From assembly GCF_000737325.1 (NCBI RefSeq), contig NZ_CP011125.1:5022001-5086000 (forward strand): 64,000 bases of DNA, written 5' to 3'. Source of the DNA: Sandaracinus amylolyticus. Lineage in GTDB: Bacteria > Myxococcota_A > Polyangia > Polyangiales > Sandaracinaceae. Shown one piece after another: positions 18,661-27,740 of the stretch. The translations under genes were made by a program, and so were the position numbers. The first letter of the stretch is position 1. Every line of letters starts with the position of its first letter. The notes below the pieces were generated by a model. It had not been told where the DNA came from, did no database searches, and saw only the letters and a list, made by a program, of their open reading frames with translations.

Positions 18661-19877
18661 TTCGCGTTCACCGCGACGTAGTCGGGCCCGAGATCGCACG
18701 TCAGATAGTGCGCGCGGCCGCGGCCCTTCCCGAGCGTCACGCGGATCGTGTACTCGGCGGCCTGCAGGATCGTCGCGGCGCGCGCCTCGGCGTCCTTCCC
18801 GACCGGCATCCCGCCGCGCACGATGGTCTCGTCGCCGATCCGGATCTCGGCGCGATCCGGATCGAACACGACACCGGCGCGACCCGCGGCCGCGAGGATG
18901 CGGCCCCAGTTCGCGTCGCGCCCGTGCAGCGCGGTCTTCACCAGCGGCGAGGTCGCGATCGTGCGCGCGACGGCGCGCGCCGCGCGATCGTTCGCGAGCC
19001 CTTCGACCTCGATGCGCGCGACGTGTCGCGCGCCTTCGCCGTCGCGCACGATGCTCTTCGCGAGCGCGCCGAGCACCTCGGTCAGCGCGGCCTGGAGCGT
19101 CGCGGCTTCCTTCGATCCCGCGCGCACCGTGCCCGCCTTGCCCGACGCCATGAGGAGCACCGTGTCGTTCGTGCTGGTGTCACCGTCGACGCTCACCGCG
19201 TTGAACGTCGGATCGATCGCCGCCTTGAGGAGCTTCCTGAGCAGCGCCGGGCTCGCGCCCGCGTCGGTGATCACGAACCCGAGCGTCGTGGCCATGTCGG
19301 GATGGATCATCCCTGCGCCCTTCGCGATCCCGAGCACGGTCGCGGTCTCACGTCCGATCCGGATCTGCGCGCACGCGACCTTCGGCCACTGATCGGTCGT
19401 CATGATCGCGCGCGCGAAGTCCGCGCCGCCTTCGCTCGAGAGCGCCTCGATCAGGCGATCGCTCCCGCGCACGATCGTCTCCGCGGGGAGCACCGCGCCG
19501 ATCACGCCGGTCGAGGCGGGGAGCACCGCCTTCGCCGAGATGCCGAGGCGCTCCGCGACCGCTTCCGTCGTGCGCTTCGTCGCGTCGAGCCCCGCCTTGC
19601 CGGTGCACGCGTTCGCGTTGCCGCTGTTGACCAGCACCGCCCTCGCCTTGCCTGCCTTCGCGCGCTCCTTCGCGACGCGCACCGGCGCGGCCTGCACGCG
19701 GTTCTTCGTGAACACACCCGCGACGCTCACTGGCTCGTCGGCGACGATGAGCGCGAGGTCCGGGCGCCCGTTCGCCTTGATTCCCGCGCTGATCCCCGCG
19801 AGGCGGAACCCCGGCACGGGCAGCGGGCGGTCGGTCACGTCGATCGAGATGGGAGCTGTGCGTCGGGTGGTGGCCAT
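18648..19877 (-). CDS. argJ: Bifunctional glutamate N-acetyltransferase / amino-acid acetyltransferase (ArgJ)
   Basis: 409 residues, full family length. ArgJ transfers the acetyl group from N-acetylornithine to glutamate in the cyclic arginine pathway, and some members also use acetyl-CoA. Visible family marks are GFRLAGISAGIK, VNSGNANACTG, MTTDQWPK and the self-cleavage site GMIHPDMATTLGF, where the chain is cut before the nucleophilic Thr to give alpha and beta subunits. The C-terminal GRDANWGRILAAAGRAG and DLGPDYVAVNANYRS are typical. TAGAGT sits 10 bases before the ATG at 19877. No other arginine gene is nearby. Its 3' end overlaps that of the kinase. Confidence 0.95.
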   Translation of the reverse strand: MATTRRTAPISIDVTDRPLPVPGFRLAGISAGIKANGRPDLALIVADEPVSVAGVFTKNRVQAAPVRVAKERAKAGKARAVLVNSGNANACTGKAGLDATKRTTEAVAERLGISAKAVLPASTGVIGAVLPAETIVRGSDRLIEALSSEGGADFARAIMTTDQWPKVACAQIRIGRETATVLGIAKGAGMIHPDMATTLGFVITDAGASPALLRKLLKAAIDPTFNAVSVDGDTSTNDTVLLMASGKAGTVRAGSKEAATLQAALTEVLGALAKSIVRDGEGARHVARIEVEGLANDRAARAVARTIATSPLVKTALHGRDANWGRILAAAGRAGVVFDPDRAEIRIGDETIVRGGMPVGKDAEARAATILQAAEYTIRVTLGKGRGRAHYLTCDLGPDYVAVNANYRS

Positions 19878-19887
19878 GGGGCCGCGG

Positions 19888-19893
19888 ACTCTA
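19888..19893 (-). promoter_or_regulatory. Short-leader -10 element (TAGAGT) of argJ
   Basis: On the minus strand TAGAGT is followed by exactly 10 bases (CCGCGGCCCC) and the ATG. This is the same geometry as at 2912 and 16734. No Shine-Dalgarno is evident. Confidence 0.35.
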
Positions 19894-19991
19894 ACGGCTC
19901 ACGCTCTCGGATGCAGCGAGAACGCGACAAATCGCCACGTTTCACGCGTTGCCGACGGAGGGAAGCGTGCTACCCCACACCGCTTTTGCGC

Positions 19992-20441
19992 ATGCCGACG
20001 AGCCCCGACGAGCTGGAGCGCCGACTCGCGTTCGTCCGCCGCCTGATGGACGAGGCGATCCCGTTCAACCGCGTCCTCGGCCTGCGCGTCCGCGAGCTCA
20101 CCCGTGGGCGCGCGGTGCTCGAGGTGCCGTACAAGCCGGAGCTGATCGGCGATCCCGATCGCCCGGCGCTGCACGGCGGCGTGCTCTCCGCGGTCGCCGA
20201 CACCGCGGGTGGTTGCGCGGTGTGGACGACCGTCGGCGAGAGCGATCGTGTATCGACGATCGACCTGCGCGTGGACTACCTGCGACCGGGTCGGCTCGAG
20301 CCCTTCCACGCGATCGCGAGCGTGCTCCGGGTGGGGAACAGGGTCGGCGTCGCGAACGTCCTCCTCGTCCACCCGAGCGCGCCCGACGAGCCGATCGCCG
20401 AGGCGAAGGGCGTCTACTCCGTGAAGCGCGCGGGCGATTGA
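19992..20441 (+). CDS. PaaI-type hotdog-fold thioesterase
   Basis: 149 residues with a single hotdog domain. The motif ALHGGVLSAVADTAGG holds the HGG-x-D/E-type active-site helix of the PaaI/YbdB/DUF4442 group. The pattern STIDLRVDYLRPGR and the final VAEAKGVYSVKR-like strand also fit. It hydrolyses acyl-CoA thioesters of uncertain chain type. ATG 19992 is the first start after the intergenic region shared with argJ (114 bp, divergent). The helicase gene starts 21 bp downstream on the same strand, so an operon is likely. Confidence 0.85.
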   Translation: MPTSPDELERRLAFVRRLMDEAIPFNRVLGLRVRELTRGRAVLEVPYKPELIGDPDRPALHGGVLSAVADTAGGCAVWTTVGESDRVSTIDLRVDYLRPGRLEPFHAIASVLRVGNRVGVANVLLVHPSAPDEPIAEAKGVYSVKRAGD

Positions 20442-20462
20442 GCCCGCGCGGGATTGGTTGGC

Positions 20463-23114
20463 ATGCGCAGCACCGACTTGATCGAGCCCGGTCCCGTGGA
20501 CCGGAGCGAGCCCGGCTCCGACGAGGAGAAGACCCGCATCGTCGCCGAGGAGGAGCGCGTGCTCGCGCGCGTCCACAAGCACCTCGCCGCGCGCAAGATG
20601 CGCGTCTCGACGGACGGGATCGACTACGACGCCGAGCTGCTCTCGCTGCGCGATCAGATCAACGAAGCGCGCCTCGAGGACGTGCCGCCGCTCATCGAGG
20701 AGATGGAGCGCCTCAGCGAGGTCGCGGCGCGACGCGCGAAGGTCGTCGAGGGCGCGGTCGATCCCGACTCGCCGTACTTCGGTCGCCTCGTACTCGAGGA
20801 GGGGGATCGGCGTCGCGAGGTGCTGATCGGGCGCAGCACGTACCTCGATCCGCGCACCGGCGTGCGCATCGTCGACTGGCGCGACGCGCCGGTGAGCCGC
20901 GTCTACTACCGCTACGAAGAGGGCGACGCGTACGAGGAGAACTTCGGCGGGCGCGACGTGCACGGCGAGGTCGTCACGCGCCGCAGCCTCGCGATCTCGA
21001 GCACCGTGCTGCGCCGCATCGGCTCGCCGCAGGGCGTGTTCGTGCGTGCGATGGACGGCAGCTGGCGTCGCGCCGGCGAGTCCGCGAGCCGTCTCAAGGG
21101 TGGTCAGGGCGCGGCGATGCGGCCCGAGGGGCACCACTCGCCGGCCGACGGGAACGGCGCATCGCGCGGCAAGCTCGGCATGGGGCTCGAGGGGCGCGAG
21201 GATCGTTTCCTCCCCGAGATCACCGCGCTGATCGATCCGCGCCAGTTCGAGCTGATCACGAAGAGCGACGCGGGGCTCGTCGTCATCCAGGGCGGCGCGG
21301 GCTCGGGCAAGACGACGATCGGCCTGCACCGCCTCGCGTACCTCGCGTTCCAGGATCCGAAGCGCTTCCGGCCCGACCGGATGCTCGTGATCGTCTACAA
21401 CGACGCGCTCGTTCGATACATCTCGAAGGTGCTCCCTTCGCTGGGTCTCCCTCAGGCAGGCGCGACGGGCACGCCGGTCACGACGTACGAGCGCTGGGCC
21501 GCGAAGCAGCGCATCTCGCACCTGCGCGGCCTGCCCGAGGAGTACACCGAGGACACGCCGGGCGCGGTGACGCGCCTCAAGAAGCACCCGGTGATGCTGC
21601 GGATGATCGACGACATCGTCGCGCGCGCATCGGCGAAGTTCGAGAAGTGGCTCGAGCAGGCGCTCGAGAAGATCGAGGGCAAGGAGGAAGTGCTCGCGTT
21701 CTTCCGCGAGCAGGAGCGCGCACCGCTCGCCGTGCGGCTCATGCGCTTGTCGCGCTGGGTCGCGCCCGACGAGCTGAGCGAGGAGGACGCCGCGCTCGAG
21801 GCCGCGGCCGAGGCCTCGGGGGAGCCGAGCAAGCGCCCCGCGCCGAAGTCGGTCGCGATCCGTCATGCCGTCGAGCGCGTGGTGCAGCGCGCGCGTCGCG
21901 AGCTGCTCGACGTCAGCGCGGCATGGGCCGAGATGCTCACCGACGCGACCGCGCTGAGCGCGGCGTTCGAGAAGCACGCGCCGGGCGAGATCGATCCCGA
22001 CGATCTGCGCACCGCGGTCAACTGGTGCATCGAGCGCTGCGGCACGATCATGGGCGAGCTCGAGATCCGCCGGGACGAGGGCGATCGCGCGAAGGAGAAG
22101 CGCGATAGCAAGGCGCCCAACGACGACGTGCAGCGCGCGATCGACGAGGAGGTCCCGCAGCCGAAGCTCGTCGCGCGCAAGCGGGGCGGCGGCGACGACG
22201 ACGAGGACGACTTCGAGGACGGCGAGGACGACCGCTCGGTCGGCATCGACGGCGCGATCGAGACCGAGCCGCCGAAGCTCGATCGCGAGGACGACGCGCT
22301 CCTGCTGCGTCTGGTGCAGCGCCTGCGCGGTCCGCTCGTGAAGGGCCGCGAGCGCCTGCGCTACGAGCACATCCTGATCGACGAGGCGCAGGATCTCTCG
22401 CCGGTCGAGCTCGCGGTCGTCTTGGGCACGTCGACGAAGCAGCGCAGCGTCACGATGGCGGGCGACGTCGCGCAGCGCCTGCACATGGACAACGGCTTCA
22501 AGGGCTGGGCGGAGCTGCTCGACGCGATCCGCCCGCGCCGTGCGGGCGATGCGTCGGCGCCGGTCGAGCCGCTCACGGTCGAGCCGCTGAAGGTGCAGTA
22601 CCGCTCGACGCATCAGATCATCGAGTTCGCGCAGGACGTGCTCGGGCCGCTCGCCGACCCCCAGGGCGGCCACGCGATCCGCAGCGGCGCGCCGGTCGAG
22701 CTCTTCCGGTTCGCGCACAACGGCGAGGCGGTCGCGTTCCTCGGTGAAGCGCTGCGCGAGCTGATGCAGAGCGAGCCGCGCGCCTCGGTCGCGCTGATCG
22801 CGCGCTATCCCGAGCAGGCGGACCTCTACCACCGCGGGCTCGTGAACGCCGAGGTCCCGCACCTGCGCCGCATCGCGGAGCAGGACTTCCCGTTCAAGCC
22901 CGGCATCGACGTCACCGACGTGCGCCAGGTGAAGGGCCTCGAGTTCGACTACGTGGTGCTGCTCGAGGTCTCGCGCGCGTCGTACGGCAACAGCGACGAG
23001 GCGCGGCACCTGCTGCACATCGCGGCGACGCGCGCGGCGCACCAGCTCTGGGTGACGTGCAGCGGCGAGCCCTCGCCGCTCCTGCCCCAGTCGCTTCGCG
23101 ATCGCGCTTACTGA
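20463..23114 (+). CDS. UvrD/HelD-like superfamily 1 helicase
   Basis: 883 residues. A helical N-terminal arm of about 100 residues precedes domain 1A. Walker A is GGAGSGKTT near residue 277, Walker B is LIDEAQDLS near 638, and the late helicase motif VKGLEFDYVVLLE is near 823. The order and the long insertions match the HelD/helicase IV group, some members of which bind and recycle RNA polymerase rather than unwind DNA. An acidic insertion near residues 575-600 (GGDDDEDDFEDGEDD) is unusual and may be a disordered tether. ATG 20463 is used; a TTG 9 bp upstream is possible. The next gene starts 9 bp after the stop. Confidence 0.85.
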   Translation: MRSTDLIEPGPVDRSEPGSDEEKTRIVAEEERVLARVHKHLAARKMRVSTDGIDYDAELLSLRDQINEARLEDVPPLIEEMERLSEVAARRAKVVEGAVDPDSPYFGRLVLEEGDRRREVLIGRSTYLDPRTGVRIVDWRDAPVSRVYYRYEEGDAYEENFGGRDVHGEVVTRRSLAISSTVLRRIGSPQGVFVRAMDGSWRRAGESASRLKGGQGAAMRPEGHHSPADGNGASRGKLGMGLEGREDRFLPEITALIDPRQFELITKSDAGLVVIQGGAGSGKTTIGLHRLAYLAFQDPKRFRPDRMLVIVYNDALVRYISKVLPSLGLPQAGATGTPVTTYERWAAKQRISHLRGLPEEYTEDTPGAVTRLKKHPVMLRMIDDIVARASAKFEKWLEQALEKIEGKEEVLAFFREQERAPLAVRLMRLSRWVAPDELSEEDAALEAAAEASGEPSKRPAPKSVAIRHAVERVVQRARRELLDVSAAWAEMLTDATALSAAFEKHAPGEIDPDDLRTAVNWCIERCGTIMGELEIRRDEGDRAKEKRDSKAPNDDVQRAIDEEVPQPKLVARKRGGGDDDEDDFEDGEDDRSVGIDGAIETEPPKLDREDDALLLRLVQRLRGPLVKGRERLRYEHILIDEAQDLSPVELAVVLGTSTKQRSVTMAGDVAQRLHMDNGFKGWAELLDAIRPRRAGDASAPVEPLTVEPLKVQYRSTHQIIEFAQDVLGPLADPQGGHAIRSGAPVELFRFAHNGEAVAFLGEALRELMQSEPRASVALIARYPEQADLYHRGLVNAEVPHLRRIAEQDFPFKPGIDVTDVRQVKGLEFDYVVLLEVSRASYGNSDEARHLLHIAATRAAHQLWVTCSGEPSPLLPQSLRDRAY

Positions 23115-23123
23115 AGTGCTTCG

Positions 23124-24824
23124 ATGAGCGTCGAGCCGCTCGATCGCGCGCTCCGAGAGCGCGTCTTCGCGTGGCTCGACCCGCGGTGGATCGTCCACGA
23201 GGACGAGGACGTCATCGCGATCGACAAGCCCTCGGGCGTGCCGACACAAGAGGCGCGCGAGGGCGCGCAGGACGATCTGCCGACCCGTCTCGCGCGGTTC
23301 CTCGAGCAGCGCGACGGCGTCGACGAGGCGTACGTCGGCGTCCACCAGCGGCTCGACAAGGACACGTCGGGCGTCCTCCTCTACGCGAAGTCGCGCGCGG
23401 CGAACGTCGAGCTCGCGCCGCAGTTCACCCACCACGCGGTCCGGAAGATCTACCTCGCGTGCGTCGACGGCTGGCGCCACGGCGCGCGCACGACGTTCCG
23501 CGATCAGCTCGGCCCGCTACGCGGCGGCCGCGTCGAGGTCGTGAAGGACGGCGGCAAGCACGCGGTCACGCACGCGAGCGTCATCGAGCGCAGGGGATCG
23601 CGCGCGCTCCTCGAGATCACGATCGAGACCGGGCGCACCCACCAGATCCGCGCGCAGCTCGCGCACCACGGAGCGCCGATCGCGGGAGATCGCATCTACG
23701 AGGGCGCGCCCGCGCCGCGACTGATGCTGCACGCGTCGGAGCTCGAGCTGGTGCATCCGCGCTGGGAGCGACCGTTCCGTGTGAACGCGCCTCCGCCGCG
23801 CGCGCTCGATGCGTGTCTCGATGGTCGAGGGATCGCGTTCGAGGACGCGCTCGACGTGGCGGTGCAGCGACGCTTCGCGCTCGGGCGCGCGGCGCTGCGC
23901 GACGCCGAGTCGCGCACCACCGCGTTCCGCTTGGTGAACGAAGCGGGCGATGGCGCGCCCGGGGTCGCCGTCGATCTCTACGCGGACTGGGCGCTGCTCC
24001 ACACCTACGACGCGTCGATCGACGAGCGCGCGACCGTGCACGCGCTCGACGGGCTCGGCGTGCGCGGCGTCTACGTGAAGCGCCGGCCGCGTCAGGCGAA
24101 CGTGATGGACGACGAAGCGCGCGCGGAATTCGCGCCGCGCGAGCCGGTGCTCGGTGCCGCGGCGCCCGAGGAATTCGTGGTGCGCGAGCACGGCATGCGC
24201 TTCCTCGTGCGGCTCGGTGACGGCATGTCCACCGGGCTCTTCCTCGATCAGCGCGAGCACCGCGCGCGGGTGCGCGCGACGAGCGCCGGCGCGCGCGTGC
24301 TGAACCTCTTCTCGTACACGTGCGGGTTCACGGTCGCGGCGGTCGCGGGTGGTGCGGTGTCGAGCACGAGCGTCGACGCGAGCGGCGTCGCGCTCGATCG
24401 CGGTCGCGCGAACCTCGATCTCGCGGGCGCGGATCGCGACGCGCATCGCACGGTGCGCGCCGACGTGTTCGAGTGGCTCGCGCGCGCGGCGAAGCGCGGC
24501 GAGCAGTACGACCTCGTGTGCTGCGATCCGCCGACGTACTCCACCGCGAAGGGACGCAGCGGAAAGACGCAGCGCTGGTCCTCGGGCAAGCAGTGGCGCG
24601 CCCTCGCCGCGGCGTGCCTCCGAGTGCTCGCGCCGGGCGGGACGCTCCTCGCGACGTCGAACGATCGACGCATGACGCAGCGCGCGCTGCGCGCCGAGGT
24701 GCACGAAGGCGCGCGCGACGCGGGCGTCACGCTCGCGTCGCTGCGCGATCTCGGGCCGCCCGAGGACTTCCCGTTCGCGCCGGAGGACGGGCCGCACCTC
24801 AAGGGCGTGATCGCGACGCGCTGA
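23124..24824 (+). CDS. Fusion of an RluA-type pseudouridine synthase with an RlmI/RlmK-like RNA methyltransferase
   Basis: 566 residues. Residues about 10-215 are an RluA-family synthase: VIAIDKPSGVPT, the catalytic Asp in HQRLDKDTSGVLL near residue 75, and IETGRTHQIRAQLAHHG. Residues about 235-566 are a class I SAM-dependent methyltransferase of the RlmI/RlmK kind, with motif I VLNLFSYTCGFTVAA near 391 and CDPPTYS near 465, plus the preceding RlmI-type beta domain (DGMSTGLFLDQREHR). No stop or frameshift interrupts the join. One polypeptide could therefore both isomerise a uridine and methylate a nearby base in rRNA. The target nucleotides cannot be read from sequence. It lies 9 bp behind the HelD-like gene. 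Confidence 0.88.
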   Translation: MSVEPLDRALRERVFAWLDPRWIVHEDEDVIAIDKPSGVPTQEAREGAQDDLPTRLARFLEQRDGVDEAYVGVHQRLDKDTSGVLLYAKSRAANVELAPQFTHHAVRKIYLACVDGWRHGARTTFRDQLGPLRGGRVEVVKDGGKHAVTHASVIERRGSRALLEITIETGRTHQIRAQLAHHGAPIAGDRIYEGAPAPRLMLHASELELVHPRWERPFRVNAPPPRALDACLDGRGIAFEDALDVAVQRRFALGRAALRDAESRTTAFRLVNEAGDGAPGVAVDLYADWALLHTYDASIDERATVHALDGLGVRGVYVKRRPRQANVMDDEARAEFAPREPVLGAAAPEEFVVREHGMRFLVRLGDGMSTGLFLDQREHRARVRATSAGARVLNLFSYTCGFTVAAVAGGAVSSTSVDASGVALDRGRANLDLAGADRDAHRTVRADVFEWLARAAKRGEQYDLVCCDPPTYSTAKGRSGKTQRWSSGKQWRALAAACLRVLAPGGTLLATSNDRRMTQRALRAEVHEGARDAGVTLASLRDLGPPEDFPFAPEDGPHLKGVIATR

Positions 24825-24858
24825 GCAGCGCCTATGGTCGCGTGCGAGGAGGTGCCTC

Positions 24859-25257
24859 GTGCTCGATCACTTCGGCTGGAACGTTCGCGACCTCGCGCGC
24901 AGCGTCGCGTTCTACGAGCGCTGTCTCGCGCCGCTCGGGCTCACGAAGATCGATGCGGGCGACGGCTTCGCGATCTTCGGGGATCGCACGAGGGACGACG
25001 CGCCGTACCTGTGGATCGGCACGCTCGTGCCGTCGTTCTGGACGGGCGAGCACCGCCCCGGCGCCGCGCCGATCCACGTCGCGTTCCGCGCGCCCGACCA
25101 GCGCGCCGTCGACGCGTTCCACCGCGAAGGCCTCGCGGCGGGAGGACGCGACAACGGCGCGCCGGGGCGGCGCGAGGACGGCCTCACGTACTACGCGGCG
25201 TTCCTGATCGATCCCGACGGCAACAACGTCGAGGCCGCGGTCCGGCTCGCGCGCTGA
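24859..25257 (+). CDS. Glyoxalase/VOC-family protein
   Basis: 132 residues, one vicinal-oxygen-chelate domain. It begins LDHFGWNVRDLARSVAFYERCL and ends FLIDPDGNNVEAAVR, the usual start and finish of VOC proteins with His near the N terminus and Glu near the C terminus as metal ligands. The GTG start at 24859 has GGAGG ideally placed upstream. Function within the superfamily (lyase, dioxygenase or binding protein) cannot be told. The 3' end converges on the epimerase gene with a 12-bp gap. Confidence 0.88.
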   Translation: MLDHFGWNVRDLARSVAFYERCLAPLGLTKIDAGDGFAIFGDRTRDDAPYLWIGTLVPSFWTGEHRPGAAPIHVAFRAPDQRAVDAFHREGLAAGGRDNGAPGRREDGLTYYAAFLIDPDGNNVEAAVRLAR

Positions 25258-25269
25258 GATCGTTGGAGC

Positions 25270-26259
25270 TCAAACCATCCCGCGGCCGCGGAACCACGCG
25301 ACCGCGTCGCCGATCGTCTCCTCGATCGGCCGATACCGCGCGCCCAGCTCGCGCACCGACTTCGCGTTCGAGTAGTACGACGGCTTGAGCGAGTACTCGA
25401 AGAAGTCGCGCGCGAGCAGCGGCGGCTCACCGGTGCGCGCCGCCTGGGCCTCCATCGCGATCGCGATCCCGCGCGCTGCCGCGACCGGCAGGCGCAGCAG
25501 CGGCCGCTTGCGCCCGGTCACGCGATCGATCGCGCGGATGAGCTCTTCGTTCGTGAGGTTGTGCGCGGTCGCGAGGTAACGCTCGCCCTTCTTGCCCTTC
25601 TCCGCCGCGAGCACGTGCGCCTCCGCGGCGTCGCGCACGTCGACGTACGACGCGCCGCCCTCGTACACGACCGCGGGCCCCGGCGTCTTGAGCGAGCCGA
25701 GGATGAGGCCGCCGCTCGGCGTGGGGCGGATGTCGTTGGGCCCGAGCACGATGCCCGGGCACACGACGCGCACGTCGAGATCCCACGCGGCGAAGTACTC
25801 CGCGAGCTCGCGGCTGTGGAGCTTGCTGCGCGAGTACGGGAAGTCGAGATCCCACGCTTCGTACGGCGTCGTCTCGTCGCCGAGCGTGCCCGGCTTCGGC
25901 CGCCCTACCGAGACGATCGACGCGGTGTAGATCACGCGCTGCACGCCGGCGCGCCGCGCCGCCTCGATCACGTGGAACGTGCCGCGCAGGTTCACGTCGT
26001 ACATCGGCGCGGGATCGGGCGCCCAGTCCTTGTAGATCGCGGCCGCGTGGAAGACGGTGTCCATCCCTTCCACCGCGCGCTTGCACACGTCGACGCTGCG
26101 CACGTCGCCCTCGATCACGTCGACGTCGAGGCCCGTGACGTTGTCGCGTGGCTCGCCCTTCGCCGCGAGCACGCGCACCGCGACGCCGCGATCGATCAGC
26201 CGCCGCACCATCCAGCTGCCCAGGAACCCGCATCCCCCGGTGACCAGCGCGCGCTTCAT
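25270..26259 (-). CDS. NAD(P)-dependent epimerase/reductase, extended SDR (HpnA/dihydroflavonol-reductase-like)
   Basis: 329 residues. The dinucleotide motif is GGCGFLGS near residue 8, the Asp/Arg-region GDVRSVD follows, and the active-site pair is YSRSK (Tyr and Lys three residues apart) with the upstream Ser in TASIVSVG. The late motifs YVDVRDAAEAH and YLATAHNLTNEE resemble HpnA-type hopanoid-associated sugar epimerases and dihydroflavonol 4-reductases. A hopanoid link is only suggested by similarity, as no hopanoid gene is near. AGGAGG lies upstream of ATG 26259, and a TAGAGT box lies 28 bases before the start. Confidence 0.85.
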   Translation of the reverse strand: MKRALVTGGCGFLGSWMVRRLIDRGVAVRVLAAKGEPRDNVTGLDVDVIEGDVRSVDVCKRAVEGMDTVFHAAAIYKDWAPDPAPMYDVNLRGTFHVIEAARRAGVQRVIYTASIVSVGRPKPGTLGDETTPYEAWDLDFPYSRSKLHSRELAEYFAAWDLDVRVVCPGIVLGPNDIRPTPSGGLILGSLKTPGPAVVYEGGASYVDVRDAAEAHVLAAEKGKKGERYLATAHNLTNEELIRAIDRVTGRKRPLLRLPVAAARGIAIAMEAQAARTGEPPLLARDFFEYSLKPSYYSNAKSVRELGARYRPIEETIGDAVAWFRGRGMV

Positions 26260-26287
26260 CCGTGCCGCCTCCTCGTTTCGCGCGCGG

Positions 26288-26293
26288 ACTCTA
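26288..26293 (-). promoter_or_regulatory. -10 element (TAGAGT) upstream of the epimerase gene
   Basis: TGGTAGAGTCCGCGCGCG on the minus strand repeats the TGGTAGANTCGCGCGC pattern of other promoters here, but lies 28 bases before the ATG and leaves room for the AGGAGG ribosome site. Confidence 0.3.
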
Positions 26294-26405
26294 CCAGCGC
26301 GCGAAACGTTCTCGCGATCACTGTAACAGCGAACGATGTCACGTGCTCGTGGCGCATCACGATTCCGTCGCCGATGCGTGTCCGAGCCGGTCTCGCCTTT
26401 CGCGC

Positions 26406-26411
26406 TATGGT
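26406..26411 (+). promoter_or_regulatory. Short-leader -10 element (TATGGT) of the flavoprotein oxidase gene
   Basis: TATGGT ends 9 bases before ATG 26421 and 6 bases before an in-frame GTG at 26418. No Shine-Dalgarno precedes either start, consistent with a leaderless or near-leaderless mRNA. Confidence 0.3.
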
Positions 26412-26420
26412 CGCGCGGTG

Positions 26421-27740
26421 ATGCGGAGCTTCCGGACCTGGTCCGGCTACCACACGACGATCCCCGCGCGATGGGCGACGCCGGGCTCGGAGGCCGAGAT
26501 CGCCGCGCTCCTGCGCGAGGCGGATCGCGCGGGCCGGCGCGTGAAGGTGATCGGCTCGGGGCACTCGTGGTCGGACATCGCGCTGCCCGACGACGTCTGC
26601 GTCGATCTGCGGCGCATGCGTCGCGTGCTCGCGATCGACGCCGCGGCGCGCACCATCCGCGTGCAGGCCGGGATCCGGCTCGAGGAGATCACCGACGCGC
26701 TCGATCGCGTCGGCATGGCGCTGCCGATCCTCGGCTCGATCGCGAAGCAGACGATCGCCGGCGCGATCGCGACCGGCACCCACGGCAGCTCGCTGCGGCA
26801 CGGCAACCTCGCGAGCCTCGTCGTCGCGATGCGGCTCGTGACGCCGCGCGGCGAGATCGTGGAGCTCGGCCCCGAGCACCCGTGGCTGCCCGCGGCGCGC
26901 GTGTCGCTCGGCGCGCTCGGGATCGTCACCGAGGTCACGCTCTCGACGACGCCCGCGTTCCGCCTCGAGGAGTCGCTCGAGACGCGCCCGATCGAGCGCG
27001 TCGCGCGCGAGCTGCGCACGATCGCGCAGAGCGCCGAGTACGTGAAGATCTGGTGGCTGCCGACCCAGGGCGATGCGCTGATCTTCCGCTATGCGCGAAC
27101 GCCGCTGCGCGCCGTCGCGCGCCCGCTCGCGCGCTTCGTGGACGAGAAGATCGTCAACCAGACGCTCTTCGAGCTCGCGCTGCGCGCCGCCGGTCGTTAC
27201 CCGTCGCTCACGCGACATGTGAATTCGATCGTGATGGGCGCGTACTTCCGCGCCGGGACGCGCGTCGATCGCAGCGATCGCTGCTTCAACCTCGCGATGC
27301 CGCCGATCCATCGCGAGACCGAGCTCGCGCTCGAGCTCGACGACGCGGGCGCGCTGCTCTCGGAGGTCGCGGGCGCGATCCACGAGGACGGGCTCGTCGT
27401 GAACTTCCCGTGCGAGGTGCGCTTCGTCGCGGGCGACGACGCGTGGATGAGCCCGGCGTACGGTCGCGACACCTGCCAGATCGGGTTCTATCAAGCGGAG
27501 AGCCCGCACCTCGCGAAGTACTTCGCGCGCGTCGAGGAGATCGGCGCGCGGTACGACGCGCGGCCGCACTGGGGCAAGGAGTTCTCGACGCCCGGCGAGC
27601 GCGTGCGCGCCGCGTACCCGATGGCGCCCGCGTTCCTCGCGCTGCGTCGCGAGCTCGATCCGCGCGGCACCGTGCAGAACCGCTTCCTCCTCCGCGTGCT
27701 GGGTCCGATCGACCGCGCAGAAGCGATGGCGGCGGAGTGA
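26421..27740 (+). CDS. FAD-linked oxidase, D-arabinono-1,4-lactone / L-gulonolactone oxidase family
   Basis: 439 residues. The PP-loop for FAD is VIGSGHSWSDI near residues 51-61, with His as the usual site of covalent flavin attachment. IAGAIATGTHGSS follows, then the ALO-type C-terminal domain ending in ARPHWGKEF. The family oxidises aldonolactones or polyols such as xylitol with O2 or another acceptor. There is no signal peptide. The stop overlaps the start of the next gene by one base (TGATG), so a phosphatase lipoprotein is made from the same mRNA. GTG 26418 is an alternative start three bases upstream. Confidence 0.85.
   Translation: MRSFRTWSGYHTTIPARWATPGSEAEIAALLREADRAGRRVKVIGSGHSWSDIALPDDVCVDLRRMRRVLAIDAAARTIRVQAGIRLEEITDALDRVGMALPILGSIAKQTIAGAIATGTHGSSLRHGNLASLVVAMRLVTPRGEIVELGPEHPWLPAARVSLGALGIVTEVTLSTTPAFRLEESLETRPIERVARELRTIAQSAEYVKIWWLPTQGDALIFRYARTPLRAVARPLARFVDEKIVNQTLFELALRAAGRYPSLTRHVNSIVMGAYFRAGTRVDRSDRCFNLAMPPIHRETELALELDDAGALLSEVAGAIHEDGLVVNFPCEVRFVAGDDAWMSPAYGRDTCQIGFYQAESPHLAKYFARVEEIGARYDARPHWGKEFSTPGERVRAAYPMAPAFLALRRELDPRGTVQNRFLLRVLGPIDRAEAMAAE

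Noticed and set aside
21019-21040. CATCGGCTCGCCGCAGG as another copy of the structured repeat
   Set aside because: It lies inside the helicase coding region, matches only about 10 bases of the repeat end and lacks both stems.
19899-23480. A 1193-codon minus-strand frame
   Set aside because: It is antisense to the thioesterase, HelD-like helicase and start of the fusion gene, all of which have clear family motifs.
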